NCBI GenBank assembly: GCA_001931875.2
Contig: MSJH02000471.1
Coordinates: forward strand, 1 to 28,532
Source: Byssochlamys sp. IMV 00236
Taxonomy: Eukaryota > Ascomycota > Eurotiomycetes > Eurotiales > Thermoascaceae
Length of the DNA stretch: 28,532 nucleotides
Direction of reading: 5' to 3'
The notes beneath the pieces were generated by a model. That model was not told where the DNA came from, searched no databases, and was given only the letters and a program-made list of their open reading frames with translations. Shown here piece by piece: positions 1 to 11,160 of the stretch. Position 1 is the stretch's first letter, and each line of letters starts with the position of its first letter. Both the position numbers and the translations under genes were made by a program.

Positions 1-48
<48 letters not shown>
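1..48. repeat. poly(T)12-poly(A)36 homopolymer
   Basis: The window opens with 12 T followed directly by 36 A. It has no coding content. The window also ends in a T run, so these may be contig edges or low-quality homopolymers rather than biological elements. Confidence 0.9.
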
Positions 49-52
<4 letters not shown>

Positions 53-72
53 AATACTTATCTCACATGCTT

Positions 73-81
73 TATATAAAA
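73..81 (+). promoter_or_regulatory. TATA-like box of the 156-610 gene
   Basis: TATATAAAA lies about 75 nt before the ATG at 156, with an inverted CCAAT (ATTGG) near 115. Position and sequence fit a fungal core promoter. This is inference without transcript data. Confidence 0.45.
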
Positions 82-155
82 GGGAAAGAAAACGACAAAG
101 AGAAAGAGAGGAAAATTGGAAGACGTTACAAAGAAAAGTATCAGGAACGAGTGTT

Positions 156-610
156 ATGACAATTACGTCTGGTGAAACAACTGTTGCAGAAGAATTCTAT
201 GACTACTCTTTCCCGACAAGACAAGACGATGACGATGATATAGAAGAAGAAGGAGAAGAGACAATGTCAGATGATATAGCAGATGTAGAAAACAATGAAG
301 AGCATCATGATGTACTTCATCCTGATATGGTAACTAAAATGATTTACATCCTCATATGTGTGTGTAACTTGGTAACATCTTTCTCTTAGCAACAATTTGA
401 TGTACAGCAACAACAACAGTTCCAACAATTCCGAAGAAAGTCGATTATACCCGTAGATGAAACTGTAAGAGTGAAAAGTGTAAATGAAGACACAATAATT
501 AATGTTTTATATAGGTCTATAATGAATTATCTCGTCATGTCAGTTTGGAAGAAGTCCTTAACCAAACACCAGGTGCAGGTTCATCAGCTACCAATAGTCC
601 CACACAATAA
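156..610 (+). CDS. Small acidic protein of unknown function, 3 exons
   Basis: I do not recognise the family. The joined exons 156-329, 390-464 and 515-610 give a 114-aa frame ending at TAA 608-610. Both introns (60 and 50 nt) have GT-AG ends, a good second donor (GTAAGA) and keep phase 0. The N-terminal half is strongly acidic, with DDDDD and EEEGEE runs at about residues 26-37. A glutamine-rich stretch follows at about 59-70, then a basic patch (FRRKS) and a more ordered end (VYNELSRHVSLEEVL, about residues 84-98). There is no signal peptide or membrane segment. A TATA-like box lies 75 nt upstream, and the stop is 162 nt before the ECM29 start on the same strand. The composition suggests a mostly disordered nuclear or cytosolic protein with a short helix near the C-terminus, but no function can be assigned. 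A longer protein is unlikely because all frames close soon after 610. Confidence 0.6.
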
Positions 611-659
611 TAATTACACAACATATAGATTGATAGATTTTTTTTTTGTAACGCAAAGA

Positions 660-683
660 ACGCGTAAGCTCAAGCTTACGCGT
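660..683. repeat. Perfect inverted repeat with two ACGCGT boxes
   Basis: Arms ACGCGTAAGCT (660-670) and AGCTTACGCGT (673-683) are exact reverse complements separated by CA. Each arm starts or ends with ACGCGT, the MluI cell-cycle-box core of yeast. It lies between the upstream gene's stop (610) and the ECM29 start (773). It is followed by a C-rich tract and (CA)n at about 702-716. Confidence 0.9.
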
Positions 684-772
684 CCCCCCTCTCTCCCCTT
701 TCACACACACACACACATTTATAAATAAAAAGAGGGCATTTTTTATCTGTGAATTTCTTTTATGTATATATT

Positions 773-3700
773 ATGAGCAACGAGTTACAATTACTAGGTA
801 AAACAAAAAACGATAATAAGGAGAAAAAGGCTAAACTGTAGTGTTTAGAAAACGTTGAACTAAAGTTAGCACTGTCAACAACGGATGCACAACTCGAAAA
901 GAATATTCGGTTATTTCTTCCTCCTGTCTTGTTAAAATTAGCAAGCACAGATGCAGCTGTCAAACAAAAAGTCATGACCATTCTTTCTCATGTGAACAAG
1001 AGAGTAAAGACCAATAACAACATCAAGCTACCGTTTGATGCACTTTTGGCACAATTCACAAACAGTCAAGTATCAGCATTTGTCAAGAACTTTACCTTGA
1101 TTTATCTGGAAATGAGTGCTAGTCGACAAAGTCCCGAGGAAATCGTCAATCGATTACCAGAATTACTTCGAGGAATCAGTCAACGACCAGTACAGCAAAG
1201 AATACAGTTACTTCATGTTATCTTGCCTGTAAATACAACAACAGCAAAATGAAAAAGGAACAGATAATAACACTTTCTTTTTATAGATTCTCAGAAAATG
1301 GAATATGGATCCTGCAGAACAAACGATGGCGAGAGAACAGCAGTTTCAATTTAATACCAGTGATGTTTCAGTCATTTTAGGGTTCTTTTTGGATGTGATG
1401 TTGTATCAACCCTTGACGGCAAGAGATCTTCAGGAAGGAAACCTGAAGCAACCGGGATTGAGCAAGCAGGCGATGGAGGATGTGACGAATAAGGGTAAAG
1501 TGGAATGGACCATGACCAAGTTGAAGGATGCAAAACTGGGAATCATCCATTTTGTGTTAACACCCATCTTCACCGACAGCGAGAGGTTGCCGTTGTTGAT
1601 TGCTGGTGCCTGTGATTCAAATCAACAAGTAGCCTCTACATGTGAAGATGGTATGCGTAAATGGATAGGCAGCGTAGACTATGAGGATAAAAAGACAATT
1701 CAGACGCTTTATAGGCTATATCTAGGCACAAAGGATGAAAAAGATCCGAGGTTGCAGGCATCGACGCCTATCAAAATTCGTGTGCTTCAGTATCTGACAA
1801 AATCCGTTGCGGCTGCCAACATGAACACTCACATGATACAGGTCGTCTTTGATGGTATCTATGGTGAAACGACTTCGCCCAAGCTTCAAAGATTTGCATT
1901 TTCATTTCTTCAATGGTGTGCTCGAGTGGTCAGTGATTATATTTTTTTTTTAAAAAAAAAAAAAAGAGAAAAACTCATATCTTTATATAGAGCACGGAAG
2001 CAAATCTGAGCCCAGTTGCGCCTATCATTGTATCTGGTCTACTAAAATTTATAAATCAAAATGAAGAACTCAAGGGTCACGATGGCGAGAGTATCAGAGG
2101 AAGTGCTTATGTGGCATGTGGTCTTGTCGCAAAAAAAGGCAAGTTGTATATATAGATTGTTATCTCTCTGTTCTAATGATTATGAATAGTCCCCCAAGTT
2201 GCTTTATCCGACAACCAAATACTATCATTATTCTTTAATAAATTAGAACAAGAAGAACGAAACGTTAGGAGCTATGTACAGGATGCGTTATCTTCCATGA
2301 TTGAGATCTATGTGGATATTCCCGAAACAGTGCCTATCTACAAGGATCTACAAAACATTTTGTTAGAAGCTGTGCAAAAGGTATTAAAAAAAAAAAGGAT
2401 GAAAAATAACAGCAACTAAAAAAGGAGATTAGAACAATGCGTATTCTCGGTATATGGCTTTAAAGTATGCAAATGCCATCTACCCATTTTCTTCTGTATT
2501 TGCTCGATATATCTGTCTTTTGGGATTCTCCAATTCGGTGACAAAACTAGAAGTAAAAGAGGAGTGTTCAAGAGGATTAACACCATTTATTCGAAGCAAA
2601 GTTACGGGCATTGCGGAATCAGTCGATGTCGTACCTCCAACCGAACTTCCCAAGTTTTCAGAACTGATAGAATATGTCTATGCTCAGAGACCCAGTCAGG
2701 ACTATGTACTGATGTCCAAGTCGCCTACTGTCAGAGGTTATCCAACAGAAGTGTTTTCTGAAATGCTCGGTTTTATTCGCATGATTTGCATACTCGAATC
2801 TAATCCGACAACGATCGTCATTGATAACTATGTATCTGACAAAGTGGACAATAGCATGTCGGAAGATCCTACAGTGATGAACAACTTCAAGACAAGTATT
2901 AATGAGATGTGGTCTAATGAAAGGCAAGTCATCGAACACTGGCTTGAGCTTGTTCAAGCTGGTCTCAGTCCTGATCTAAGAGGTATGCATTATATAATGT
3001 ATCTTACATGAACATATACTCAACCCCTTTCCTTTTTAAAAGACTCTGTCTTGCTGACAAACTCTGCCAAGTGTCTACTCGAGATCATCTCCCTTGGTCC
3101 CTCATCATTATCAACTGCGTTCAATGACCGCCTTGGTTTCTTCAAAACACTGTGCCTATCAGAAAAGCTAGAGGTCAGAGCGCTCACGTCTCATATCTTT
3201 GGTATCTTAGTTAGCAATGCCTCCGTCACCGACATTGAAACGATTTTGAACGAACTATGCGGCCTGGTAGAGAACGAGACTCAAAAGGATCAAGCGCTCG
3301 CTCATCGTCACGGTGCAGCTCTCGCTATTGGGTATACCATTGGTCGCTGTCAATATCGTCGACGAGAGCTTCCTAGCGATCTTGTTCAAAAATCAGTGAC
3401 AAGTCTTGCCGGCTTACTTCAGGGCACACCTGGATCAACTTTTTCAATGCCTGCAAATGCAGCCTGTCAAGCGCTTGCAGAGATCGGCCGAACTCTCAAA
3501 CTGAGTCAAGACGTGTGTGACAGACTGATCCATTTAGTCAAGTCCAGCAAGGATGCAAAGGTCCAGGAACGATCTGTGCTCGCTTTGGGTCATTTGGCGG
3601 TCCCGATGAAAGGACATCCATCGGTTGTTGATTCAATTATAAACTGTCTCTTGTCGACAGCAGATTCTAAGCAGGTAGAGATTGCCTTTGCGACAGGTGA

Positions 3701-6700
3701 GGCGCTGTCTATACTTGCCTTTGGATGGAAATCACAAGCGATGCAAAAATACAAGGATATCAGCGACATGCCTATCCTAAACACCTTTGAACCTTTAGAC
3801 TATGATTTGCAGGACACGATAGACAAGATCGTTCGGTCGTATGTAGCCAGTGATAGATCTTGGTACAGAAAGGCGGCATGTATCTGGTTACTCTCGATCC
3901 TAAAGTTTGGTAAAGATCAAGACCTCGTCACAGCAAACTTGCGAGTTATCCATGCCTCCTTTTCTCGTCTGCTCTCTGATCGAGACGAATTCACACAGGA
4001 ATGTGCATCAAAGGGCCTTGGTCTTGTCTATGAATACGGTGACAGCAAATTAAAGGAGGATATGCTCTACTCACTTGTCGGCGCGTTTACTGAAGGACGG
4101 AGGATTCAGGCACAATCCGTCACGGACAATACTGTATTGTTTGAAGAAGGCGCTTTGGGCGAAACACCTGATGGAAACTCAATCACGACTTACAAGGAAC
4201 TATGCTCTCTTGCGTCCGAAATGAACCAACCTGACCTTATTTACAAGTTTATGAACCTGGCCAACCATAATGCCATGTGGACCTCTCGAAAAGGTGCAGC
4301 CTTTGGCTTTCAAAACCTGATGGCCCTTGCCGAAAAGGAAATGGAACCCTATCTTCCTCGGCTGATTCCAAAGCTGTACAGATACCAATTTGATCCAAAC
4401 CCTCGTGTAAATCAGACAATGAAGTCTATCTGGCGCTCCGTGGTCAAGGATAACCAAAAGACAATCGACACTTACTTTAATCAAATCATGGAGGATCTCT
4501 TGGCTGGTTTGGGTAACCATCAATGGAGAGTACGTGAGGCATCATGTAGCGCGTTGAATGATCTCGTTCAAGGACGTAAACTAGGACAGATCGAGCCATT
4601 CCTCGAGCAGCTGTGGCAAATGTCGTTCCGTGCTCTGGATGATATTAAAGATTCAGTGCGTCAAGCGGCCACACAAACTTGTAAAACACTTACCAAGCTG
4701 ACGGTTCATTACTGTGACCCAACGACGGTCGCTGTGTCGGATGGTGAGAAAGTTATGGGAATTGTCATGCCCTTTTTGCTTCATAAAGGTATTGTCTCTG
4801 ATGCAGAAGATATTCAAAAATTTAGTCTGGATGCTGTTCTCCGCGTATGCAAGACAGGTGCAGTGCTCTTGAAGAAGTACATTCCTGATATCATTGATAC
4901 GTTACTTCAATCCCTCTCTTGTAAGTGTAATCGTTAGGCACTCATCGTTTTCTTACCTTTTTGTTTATAGCGCTTGAACCTCAAGCAATGAACTATTTGA
5001 GCTTTCATGTTGAAAAATACAATATCTCTCAAGAACAACTTGACAATGCTCGATTAAGTGGAGCAAAGAACTCGCCAATGATGGAAGGTATCGAACATTG
5101 TATACATCAGATTGATGAACAAGTCATGGAGGAGTTGACTCCTCGCATATTGCATATCGTCAGAAAAGGCACAGGTTTACCAACCAAGGTAATCTTATAT
5201 ATATATATTTTTTGTATGTCTCTAAACCTTACAATATATATATATATATATAGGCTGGATGTGCTCGTTTCATTGTGACTCTCGTAATGAACCGCAGAAC
5301 AACATTTACACCCTACGCCGATCAGTATCTTAAAGCACTGAGTGGCACCATCCGCTCAAAGAATCCTGTGGTTCGTAAATCTTATGCTACAGCAATTGGA
5401 TACGTATGTCAAGTTGCTACTTATGACCGATTGATTTCAATTGTGAAGCATCTCAAGAAACTCTACATTGAAGACGAAGGTAAGGATGAGCTTATTTGAC
5501 AGTGCATGTATTAAATAAATGTATATATAGATGAAGATGCAAAGGCAGGAAGCGCTGTAACTGTTGTTGAAATGACTCGTTTTGCTACTGACCGTGTCAA
5601 TTCGATTGCCTCTAACGTTGTTCCACTCGTTTTCTTTGGAGAGCATGATCCCGAAGAGGATTTTAATAAGCTTTGGAAAGCAGCATGGGAAAACTTGACG
5701 TCTGGTACACGCAGTATGGTCTCACTCTATGCTAATGAAATTCTTGATTTCACTCAACCATTGCTGTCCTCATCCTCATGGAAGATCAAGCAAACAGCAG
5801 CACTTACCATTGCTGATATGTGCAAGACTTCTGAAAGCGATGTTCGATCCTATGCAGAGAAGCTTTTGCCAGTTATGATATCCACCTTAGCTACACGATC
5901 ATGGGCAGGAAAAGAGTATGTGTTGGATGCCTTTGCTCAACTGTGCATCTCCATCAAAGACGGTTTATGCACAGGAAATACTTTCCCTCCCTTATCAGAA
6001 ATTGCTACCATCTTTGTGAGGGAAGCTAAGAGAAGAAACCGTACGTACCAACGACACGCTTTAGTCTCCTTAACCAAGTTCATGGACACATTTGGTGAGC
6101 ACATTAACATGTTTGATATGGTGGACGAGTTCCTGACAGAGCTGTGCCAAGTGGATGAAACTGAGGCGGTAGAAGATGAGGATAGTGATAATGCCAAACC
6201 ACTCATTCTCATGATCAAAGCGAATGCTTTCCGATCCATTGTCTCTGCATATCGACCCAAGGCATTTGCTGAACAAGAAAAGGAAGCTACTCCACTATGT
6301 GACATGTTAACGGGCTGTCTGAGTGGAAATATTTGGAATGTACAATTATCTATCTTGCAGAGTTTAAAGACATTTGTAAAGCACTGCACAGATTCAAGCT
6401 TAAGAGATACGCATATACGTCAAAAGGTTCTAAAAGCATGCTTTGACTCTTTGGAAGATAAAAAGTACTCTGCTATTCGTACAGCTGGTGTAGAACTACT
6501 AGAGCAGTTATCAGAATGTACCACATGTAAGTAAAATAAGCCACTATAAGAAACAATGATAACTAAGATAGAATATAGTTGAAGGAGATATGAAGACAGA
6601 ATTGGTTGAAAATATTCACAATGTTATCCAGAATGAACCTGTTGCTTTCATTCGCGAAACCTTACAAAAGGTGAATTTGAGTATTCAAAATAAAGAAATG

Positions 6701-6709
6701 TATAAATAG
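773..6709 (+). CDS. ECM29: Proteasome adaptor/scaffold protein ECM29, 11 exons
   Basis: Ecm29 is a large HEAT-repeat protein that binds both the 20S core and the 19S cap. It works in proteasome quality control, stress response and localisation. Exons: 773-797, 849-1228, 1287-1928, 1991-2138, 2190-2380, 2433-2982, 3043-4920, 4971-5188, 5254-5479, 5531-6526, 6579-6709. They total 5385 nt (1794 aa), close to the yeast and human proteins (about 1850 aa). The start at 773 was chosen because the 8-codon first exon joins to ENVELKLALSTTD, the family N-terminus, followed by FLPPVLLKLAS. Other family stretches are TNSAKCLLEIISLGP, HGAALAIGYTIGR, WTSRKGAAFGF, SLEPQAMNYLSFH and RNRTYQRHALVSL. HEAT-like helical pairs run throughout, and no membrane segment is seen. 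Introns are 50-65 nt. Intron 4 (2139-2189) needs a GC donor to keep frame. Intron 8 is rich in (TA)n. The last exon is short and ends at TAG 6707-6709; a further unseen 3' exon cannot be fully excluded. Confidence 0.95.
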
Positions 6710-6794
6710 ACGACATTTTATAAAGTGTTCCCATCCGATTGCATATAAATATTTTACATTAAAAATAGTCTATTTCCCCTTCTGAACTCTAATG

Positions 6795-6815
6795 AAAAAA
6801 AAAAAAAAAAAAAAA
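6795..6815. repeat. Poly(A) tract between convergent genes
   Basis: 21 consecutive A lie in the 208-nt spacer between the ECM29 stop and the bHLH stop. The two genes converge here, so both 3' ends must lie in this short spacer or overlap. No other structure was seen. Confidence 0.8.
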
Positions 6816-6917
6816 TTAGCTACTAAAATAGTCAAGTTTAAATGTTTTTGTTACATCGTCGTCCGGTCTATGACATCAATCAGGGTTAATAAAGTTAAAT
6901 TATAGTCAACCTTTTTC

Positions 6918-7660
6918 TTACATTTCACCTAGCTTCAACTGAAGTTGTCGAGCTGTTTCCTTTAAATTTGTCTTGACTTCAACTAGATGCCTCAAATACT
7001 CTACGGCTTTTTTTTTTATGTTATTCATTAGATTTAAATCCAATACAAAAACTTACATTTCTGTAATATCATTGCTTCACTTTTGTGTCCATCACTTAAA
7101 GTAGGCACAATATCAACCAATTGTTCAAATCCGATACGAATGTTGGCTCTTCTTTTTTGTTCTGAAGCAATATGATTGGCTCTCTTTTGTTCTTCTGTCA
7201 ATAGCTCATGAGGTTGCTTTGTCGGTCTCTTTGCTTTCCTTTGTTTTGGACGATCATCACTCTGGTTGGTGCAAGTACTTGATGATGATGAAGAGAGCAA
7301 GGGCGGAGAATAAGGTTGCATTCTTTTTGGATGCTTCTTTGCAGCAGTCTTTGATGATGACTTTGTGGGTTCAGGGATAATGAGTGTATTTATCTGAATA
7401 CCTCCTGGGGTATGAGTCTTGGATGTGTTTTTCGCCTGTGCTGAAGAAGAACATCTCTTGTTTAGTTTTCTTATTGGGTATATCTAATGTAGTTTACTTA
7501 CAACAGACAGGTTCCTGGTTGACATCATCAAAAAACATGTGCAATCGCTGCTGCTCCAACTCTGAAAAGAGTGGATTGTCTATAAAAAAGGGATGAGCAT
7601 TTTTTGTATGCGGTTCTTCTTTAGCGTGATCTTACTCTGTTTATCATTATATGCCTGCAT
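6918..7660 (-). CDS. bHLH transcription factor (class B, E-box type), 4 exons
   Basis: This is a predicted nuclear, DNA-binding basic helix-loop-helix protein of 191 aa. Exons in transcript order: 7660-7636, 7579-7502, 7440-7057, 7006-6918. The introns (56, 61 and 50 nt) have GTAAGA/GTAAGT donors, and the frame is exact (576 nt). The start ATG at 7660-7658 gives MQAYNDKQ joining smoothly to the second exon. The basic region has H124, E128 and R132 (HIASEQKRR), the H-E-R pattern that in this family reads CACGTG-type E-boxes. Helix 1 is IRIGFEQLVDIVP, a short loop follows, and helix 2 starts SEAMILQKSVEYL. It continues into a leucine-rich zipper-like tail (residues 164-191). Before the domain lie a Ser run and a basic Lys/Arg stretch that could serve as a nuclear signal. 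It resembles the Max/Mlx/Ino4-like group, but the exact orthologue is uncertain. It converges on ECM29 and diverges from the LRR gene. Confidence 0.92.
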
Positions 7661-8553
7661 TAAAAAGGAGGGGAATAAATAAAAGAAGAGAAAGAAATGA
7701 TTGGTAACACAAAACGTGGGGAGAGAGAGAAGGTCTGGTATTTATGATGAAGATAGTTACACCGACATTTTCCAATGGTTGATTTCTGTGTGATCTTATT
7801 GGACAATGATAAAAGTCCAATGTCCATACCTTATTTGTGTTCCAGGGATGGTTGTTTAGCTTACAGAATAGAGGGTCTGTACATCAGTCTTTCTCTTTAT
7901 ATGTAAGCATTGCAAAAAATAGTTTGGTGATGAAGAAGAGCTAAGAGAGCATTTGATCCATCATCAGGTGCAAAATAGGAAAAAAAAAAAAGTATTAAAA
8001 CATTATCACGAGTAAGACAGAATATGATAAAACTGATACATCTATCACAGGTAAACCCGTTATCAAGCAAAAAACATCTTTTTGAATGCTTGAGAAGCTG
8101 TTCTCCATTGGATAGTATTATATCTCCGTACGTGATAATTGACCATTTTCTGTACAAAAGGTATTTATCTCCTATCATTGATATTTTCAATGCATTAAAA
8201 AGTTTAATATGTTTTAATTTTATATTATATCTACGTAGATCAGTTTTCAACCAAACTACCATACACTTGTATTTTACCTAAGCTGTCTCACCATGTTTGA
8301 CCACTAATGACTGCTAGAGGGCTCTTTTAAGATAGATTCATTTCGAACAAGCTTGCGTGAGATTACACACTGAATTCTTACTGCCACCCTTTATGCTTTT
8401 CCAGGTGGTTTTACTTGACTTGTTTGACTTTTAGCTGTTTCATTTGTCACAGAATCAAAAACAATGCTCTCATATATATATATATATATATACGATATAA
8501 TTCCTTTAGAATATATTGTTATTTTATACACACTTTCAATAATAATAAAAAAG
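7661..8553. other. Divergent intergenic region, bHLH and LRR genes
   Basis: This 890-nt spacer holds the promoters of two divergent genes. No clear TATA box was found for the bHLH gene. A (TA)n run lies at about 8470-8491, some 65-85 nt before the LRR start. A zinc-finger-like fragment at 7896-7967 is listed separately. The weak 85-codon frame at 8024-8281 has no recognisable domain and biased AT-rich composition, and was not called. Confidence 0.6.
7896..7967 (+). pseudogene. C2H2 zinc-finger relic with an in-frame stop
   Basis: The plus frame reads FICKHCKK, stop, FGDEEELREHLIHHQ. Reading across the TAG at 7920-7922, every fixed position of the classical finger is present: F-x-C-x2-C-x3-F-x5-L-x2-H-x3-H. 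The cysteines are at 7902 and 7911, the conserved Phe at 7923, Leu at 7941, and the histidines at 7950 and 7962. The frame has another stop just upstream (7869-7871). No adjoining finger or convincing exon joining was found. I infer a decayed piece of a zinc-finger gene. Alternatives are a chance match or an exon whose splicing I cannot see. A point change to TAG would explain the break. Confidence 0.5.
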
Positions 8554-10632
8554 ATGGAAACCTACGTCAGCCCTTTCTCTTCACGTGGATATCTTATCAC
8601 TTATGAAATATCCAATATTCCCAAGTAAGTCCTTCACAGTCAAACGTATGCACACACACACAGTGGCTAATCTATTATAGCTTACCAAAAAACTTGTTTA
8701 TTCAAGTCGATCCAGACAACATTAAAAAGAATGAATTTATCGAACTGATGTTACGACAAAACAATCTTGACACCCTCGAGCCCTACATTGATGCTTTAGC
8801 CGAACTCAAGAAAAACCTCATTCACTTATCTTTGAGAGATAACCGCTTCCCAAGCTTCCCGATCGAATTGATATTGCTAACAAATTTGACATCCTTGTCG
8901 CTGGCCGAGAATAGAATAGGACGTATTGCAGACGGGATGATGTCTAGACTTCCTAATCTGCAATGGTTAAATCTTTCAAAGAATCGATTAAGAGTTTTGC
9001 CTGCTGATATCGTCAAATGCTCTCAACTAAGAGGCCTGGATGTCACAAGCAACAAGCTGACTCGTACGTGTATGCCTTGTTATAATAACTGTCATTAACA
9101 TACAATGTATAGAATTTCCCGATGCCGTCTGTTCCTTATCACTACTGAAGATACTGCTTCTTGATAAGAATAAGATTGAAAACATTCTCTCGAATCACAA
9201 GCTCCCGGTCAAGCTAGAAGTCCTTTCATTAGGATCCAACAGGCTGACAAAAATACCATCATGCTTAATCCATGATCCTCCACTCACACTAACGCACCTC
9301 GACCTCTCTGAAAATGCTCTGACCATGCTGCCATTTGCATTTATGTCCGAAGGCTATGAAAGTCTGATCAGCTTAGACCTGCATTCTTGTAAACTTGCCT
9401 GCTGTCCCTCCTGGCTATTTGTTCGACTCTCCAAATGTTACCGATTGCGAAGATTAAATCTTTCCCTGAACCAGCTAAAGACAATGCCCAACGAAGTCTG
9501 CTTGCTCACGCAACTACAATGGCTTAATGTCAATGGAAACCGTCTTACTGCCATTCCTGAATCTCTCTCTAAACTGACCAACCTTGTGAAGCTTGGAATA
9601 GCACAGAACAACATAGAATTGCTACCTCCTCTCTTGTTTGTTCACATGCAAAAGCTAGCGAAACTTGATGTTCGAAAGAACAGGCTCACGTACTATCCTC
9701 CATCCTTGCTCTCGACTGTAAAGACACACGACCGCTTTACAAATCGTGATTTCTATGTTCCGCAAAAAGTGTTTTCCTCCTTTGATCTTCGCTCAACATG
9801 CAATCGTCATATACGCAAACCTAGCTTTTATGACACTCTATTCGGAAGTCGTATATGTGATCACTGTCATCCCTTTGGAGGTGAACTCGATGAACTGTAC
9901 ACAGCGGGTAATGTCAAGCTGCAATATGTTACTGGTCTCATCTGTAATCTACAGGAAAAGAAGCATGGAGACTCTGTGCCTGTCCAAGCGATGTCCTTGC
10001 AGGGTGCATTTGATATCATCTCTGGTTCTCCAAATGTTGATGACATAAACGTAAAAAGTATCTTACGCAAGGCTCTCTTTGAAAAATCTGGTGATGGTCA
10101 AATGTCCTACTGCGCTGACAAAAGGTTCTCCCAGAGAAACTACACATATAACATTCCAAGCGACACAGCACAACCGGTGAGCTCGGAATATGAAACTCCT
10201 GTTGAAGAACGCGTTCGTCTGGCACTTACATCCATCCCATCCCTACGAGAAATATCTTTGCGTACCTATCTGAACACTGCAGATAAAGGATTTTATGATG
10301 ACAAGTATGAAGACTATGGTGAATACGCTGGTAAAGAACGAAGAATGGATCATAACCCCACACGCGTCAAGAGATTTATTAAAGCGGTTCTTCCTCCGAT
10401 TCCAGCTTTGGCAGTAGATGATTGTCGTCAATGTGACTACTGCCTGCAATGGTACAGACAATCCATCATACAGGTTGCTATTATATCCGTGCTTCCAGAT
10501 ATAGGAACGACTACTCCCATTCGTTACAGCCTATGCTCGCTCAATTGTGTTCTAGATTCTCTTTTGAATATGTATAGATCTACAAAAGAGTGGGAAGTAA
10601 AGAGTAGAGTAGCTAGGCGTTATCATAACTAA
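8554..10632 (+). CDS. Leucine-rich-repeat protein with cysteine-rich C-terminus, 3 exons
   Basis: Exons 8554-8624, 8681-9063 and 9113-10632 give 657 aa. The 56- and 49-nt introns have GTAAGT and GTACGT donors. The start ATG gives METYVSPFSSRGYL, which joins in frame to the LRR part. From about residue 45 to 345 there are roughly eleven LRRs of the cytosolic LxxLxLxxNxLxxLP type (for example LQWLNLSKNRLRVLP and LQWLNVNGNRLTAIP). These repeats make a curved protein-binding surface, as in fungal Ras- or adenylate-cyclase-linked and SHOC2-like scaffolds. No signal peptide or membrane span is seen, so it is probably cytosolic. After the repeats the protein is not a known domain to me. It carries cysteine pairs: ICDHC near 400, CRQCDYC near 589-595, and LCSLNC near 626-630. 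These could bind a metal. No kinase, phosphatase or cyclase domain is present, so function is limited to a likely scaffold or adaptor. It lies downstream of a divergent promoter region. Confidence 0.85.
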
Positions 10633-11160
10633 CAATAAAGAAACGTCTTTGAACCTTTTCTCTCATTTTATACAGATAACTATATATCATCGTCTTTTAA
10701 TAAAGTATACATATAATCGTCTTCTTTAGATATATTATGAGCTCAATCTTGTCCCTGATCCAGTTTATGGTAAATAAAAAGGAAAACTGCATTAATTTGA
10801 ATACCCATTTTCCATTTTTAAACAAACATTGCTCGTTTTTTTTTTTTTTTTTTTTTTTTTTTNNNNNNNNNNNNNNNNNNNNTTTTTCTGCGTCACAATT
10901 GTCGTTTGTTTAAATGATTTAATTCAAGGAAAAAAAAAAGGGTATTTTATCTTTAATCCCTTTTTAAGCTCTATTCTTGTTTAAGAATAAACTCTATAAA
11001 CTTCAAGGGCCAAAAAAAGGTATTGTTATATTTATCCAAGTAGAAGAAGCTAACTGTTATTAATAATACTACAGATATCATATTATTCTCTTATTATTTT
11101 ACCCAATCTACTACTACTACTACTACTTGTTATTCATCAACAACAACAATAATAATAATA
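10633..11160. other. Spacer with assembly gap and 5' microsatellites
   Basis: AATAAA-like signals follow the LRR stop (10634-10640 and about 10699). A poly(T) tract at 10836-10862 runs into 20 N (10863-10882) and resumes as T. (CTA)n and (CAA)n/(AAT)n runs at about 11109-11160 directly precede the PP4R3 ATG and probably lie in its 5' leader. No gene was seen. Confidence 0.75.
10863..10882. other. Assembly gap of 20 N
   Basis: A run of 20 unknown bases sits inside a poly(T) tract. It is most likely a scaffold join or masked homopolymer. The true length is unknown. Confidence 0.97.
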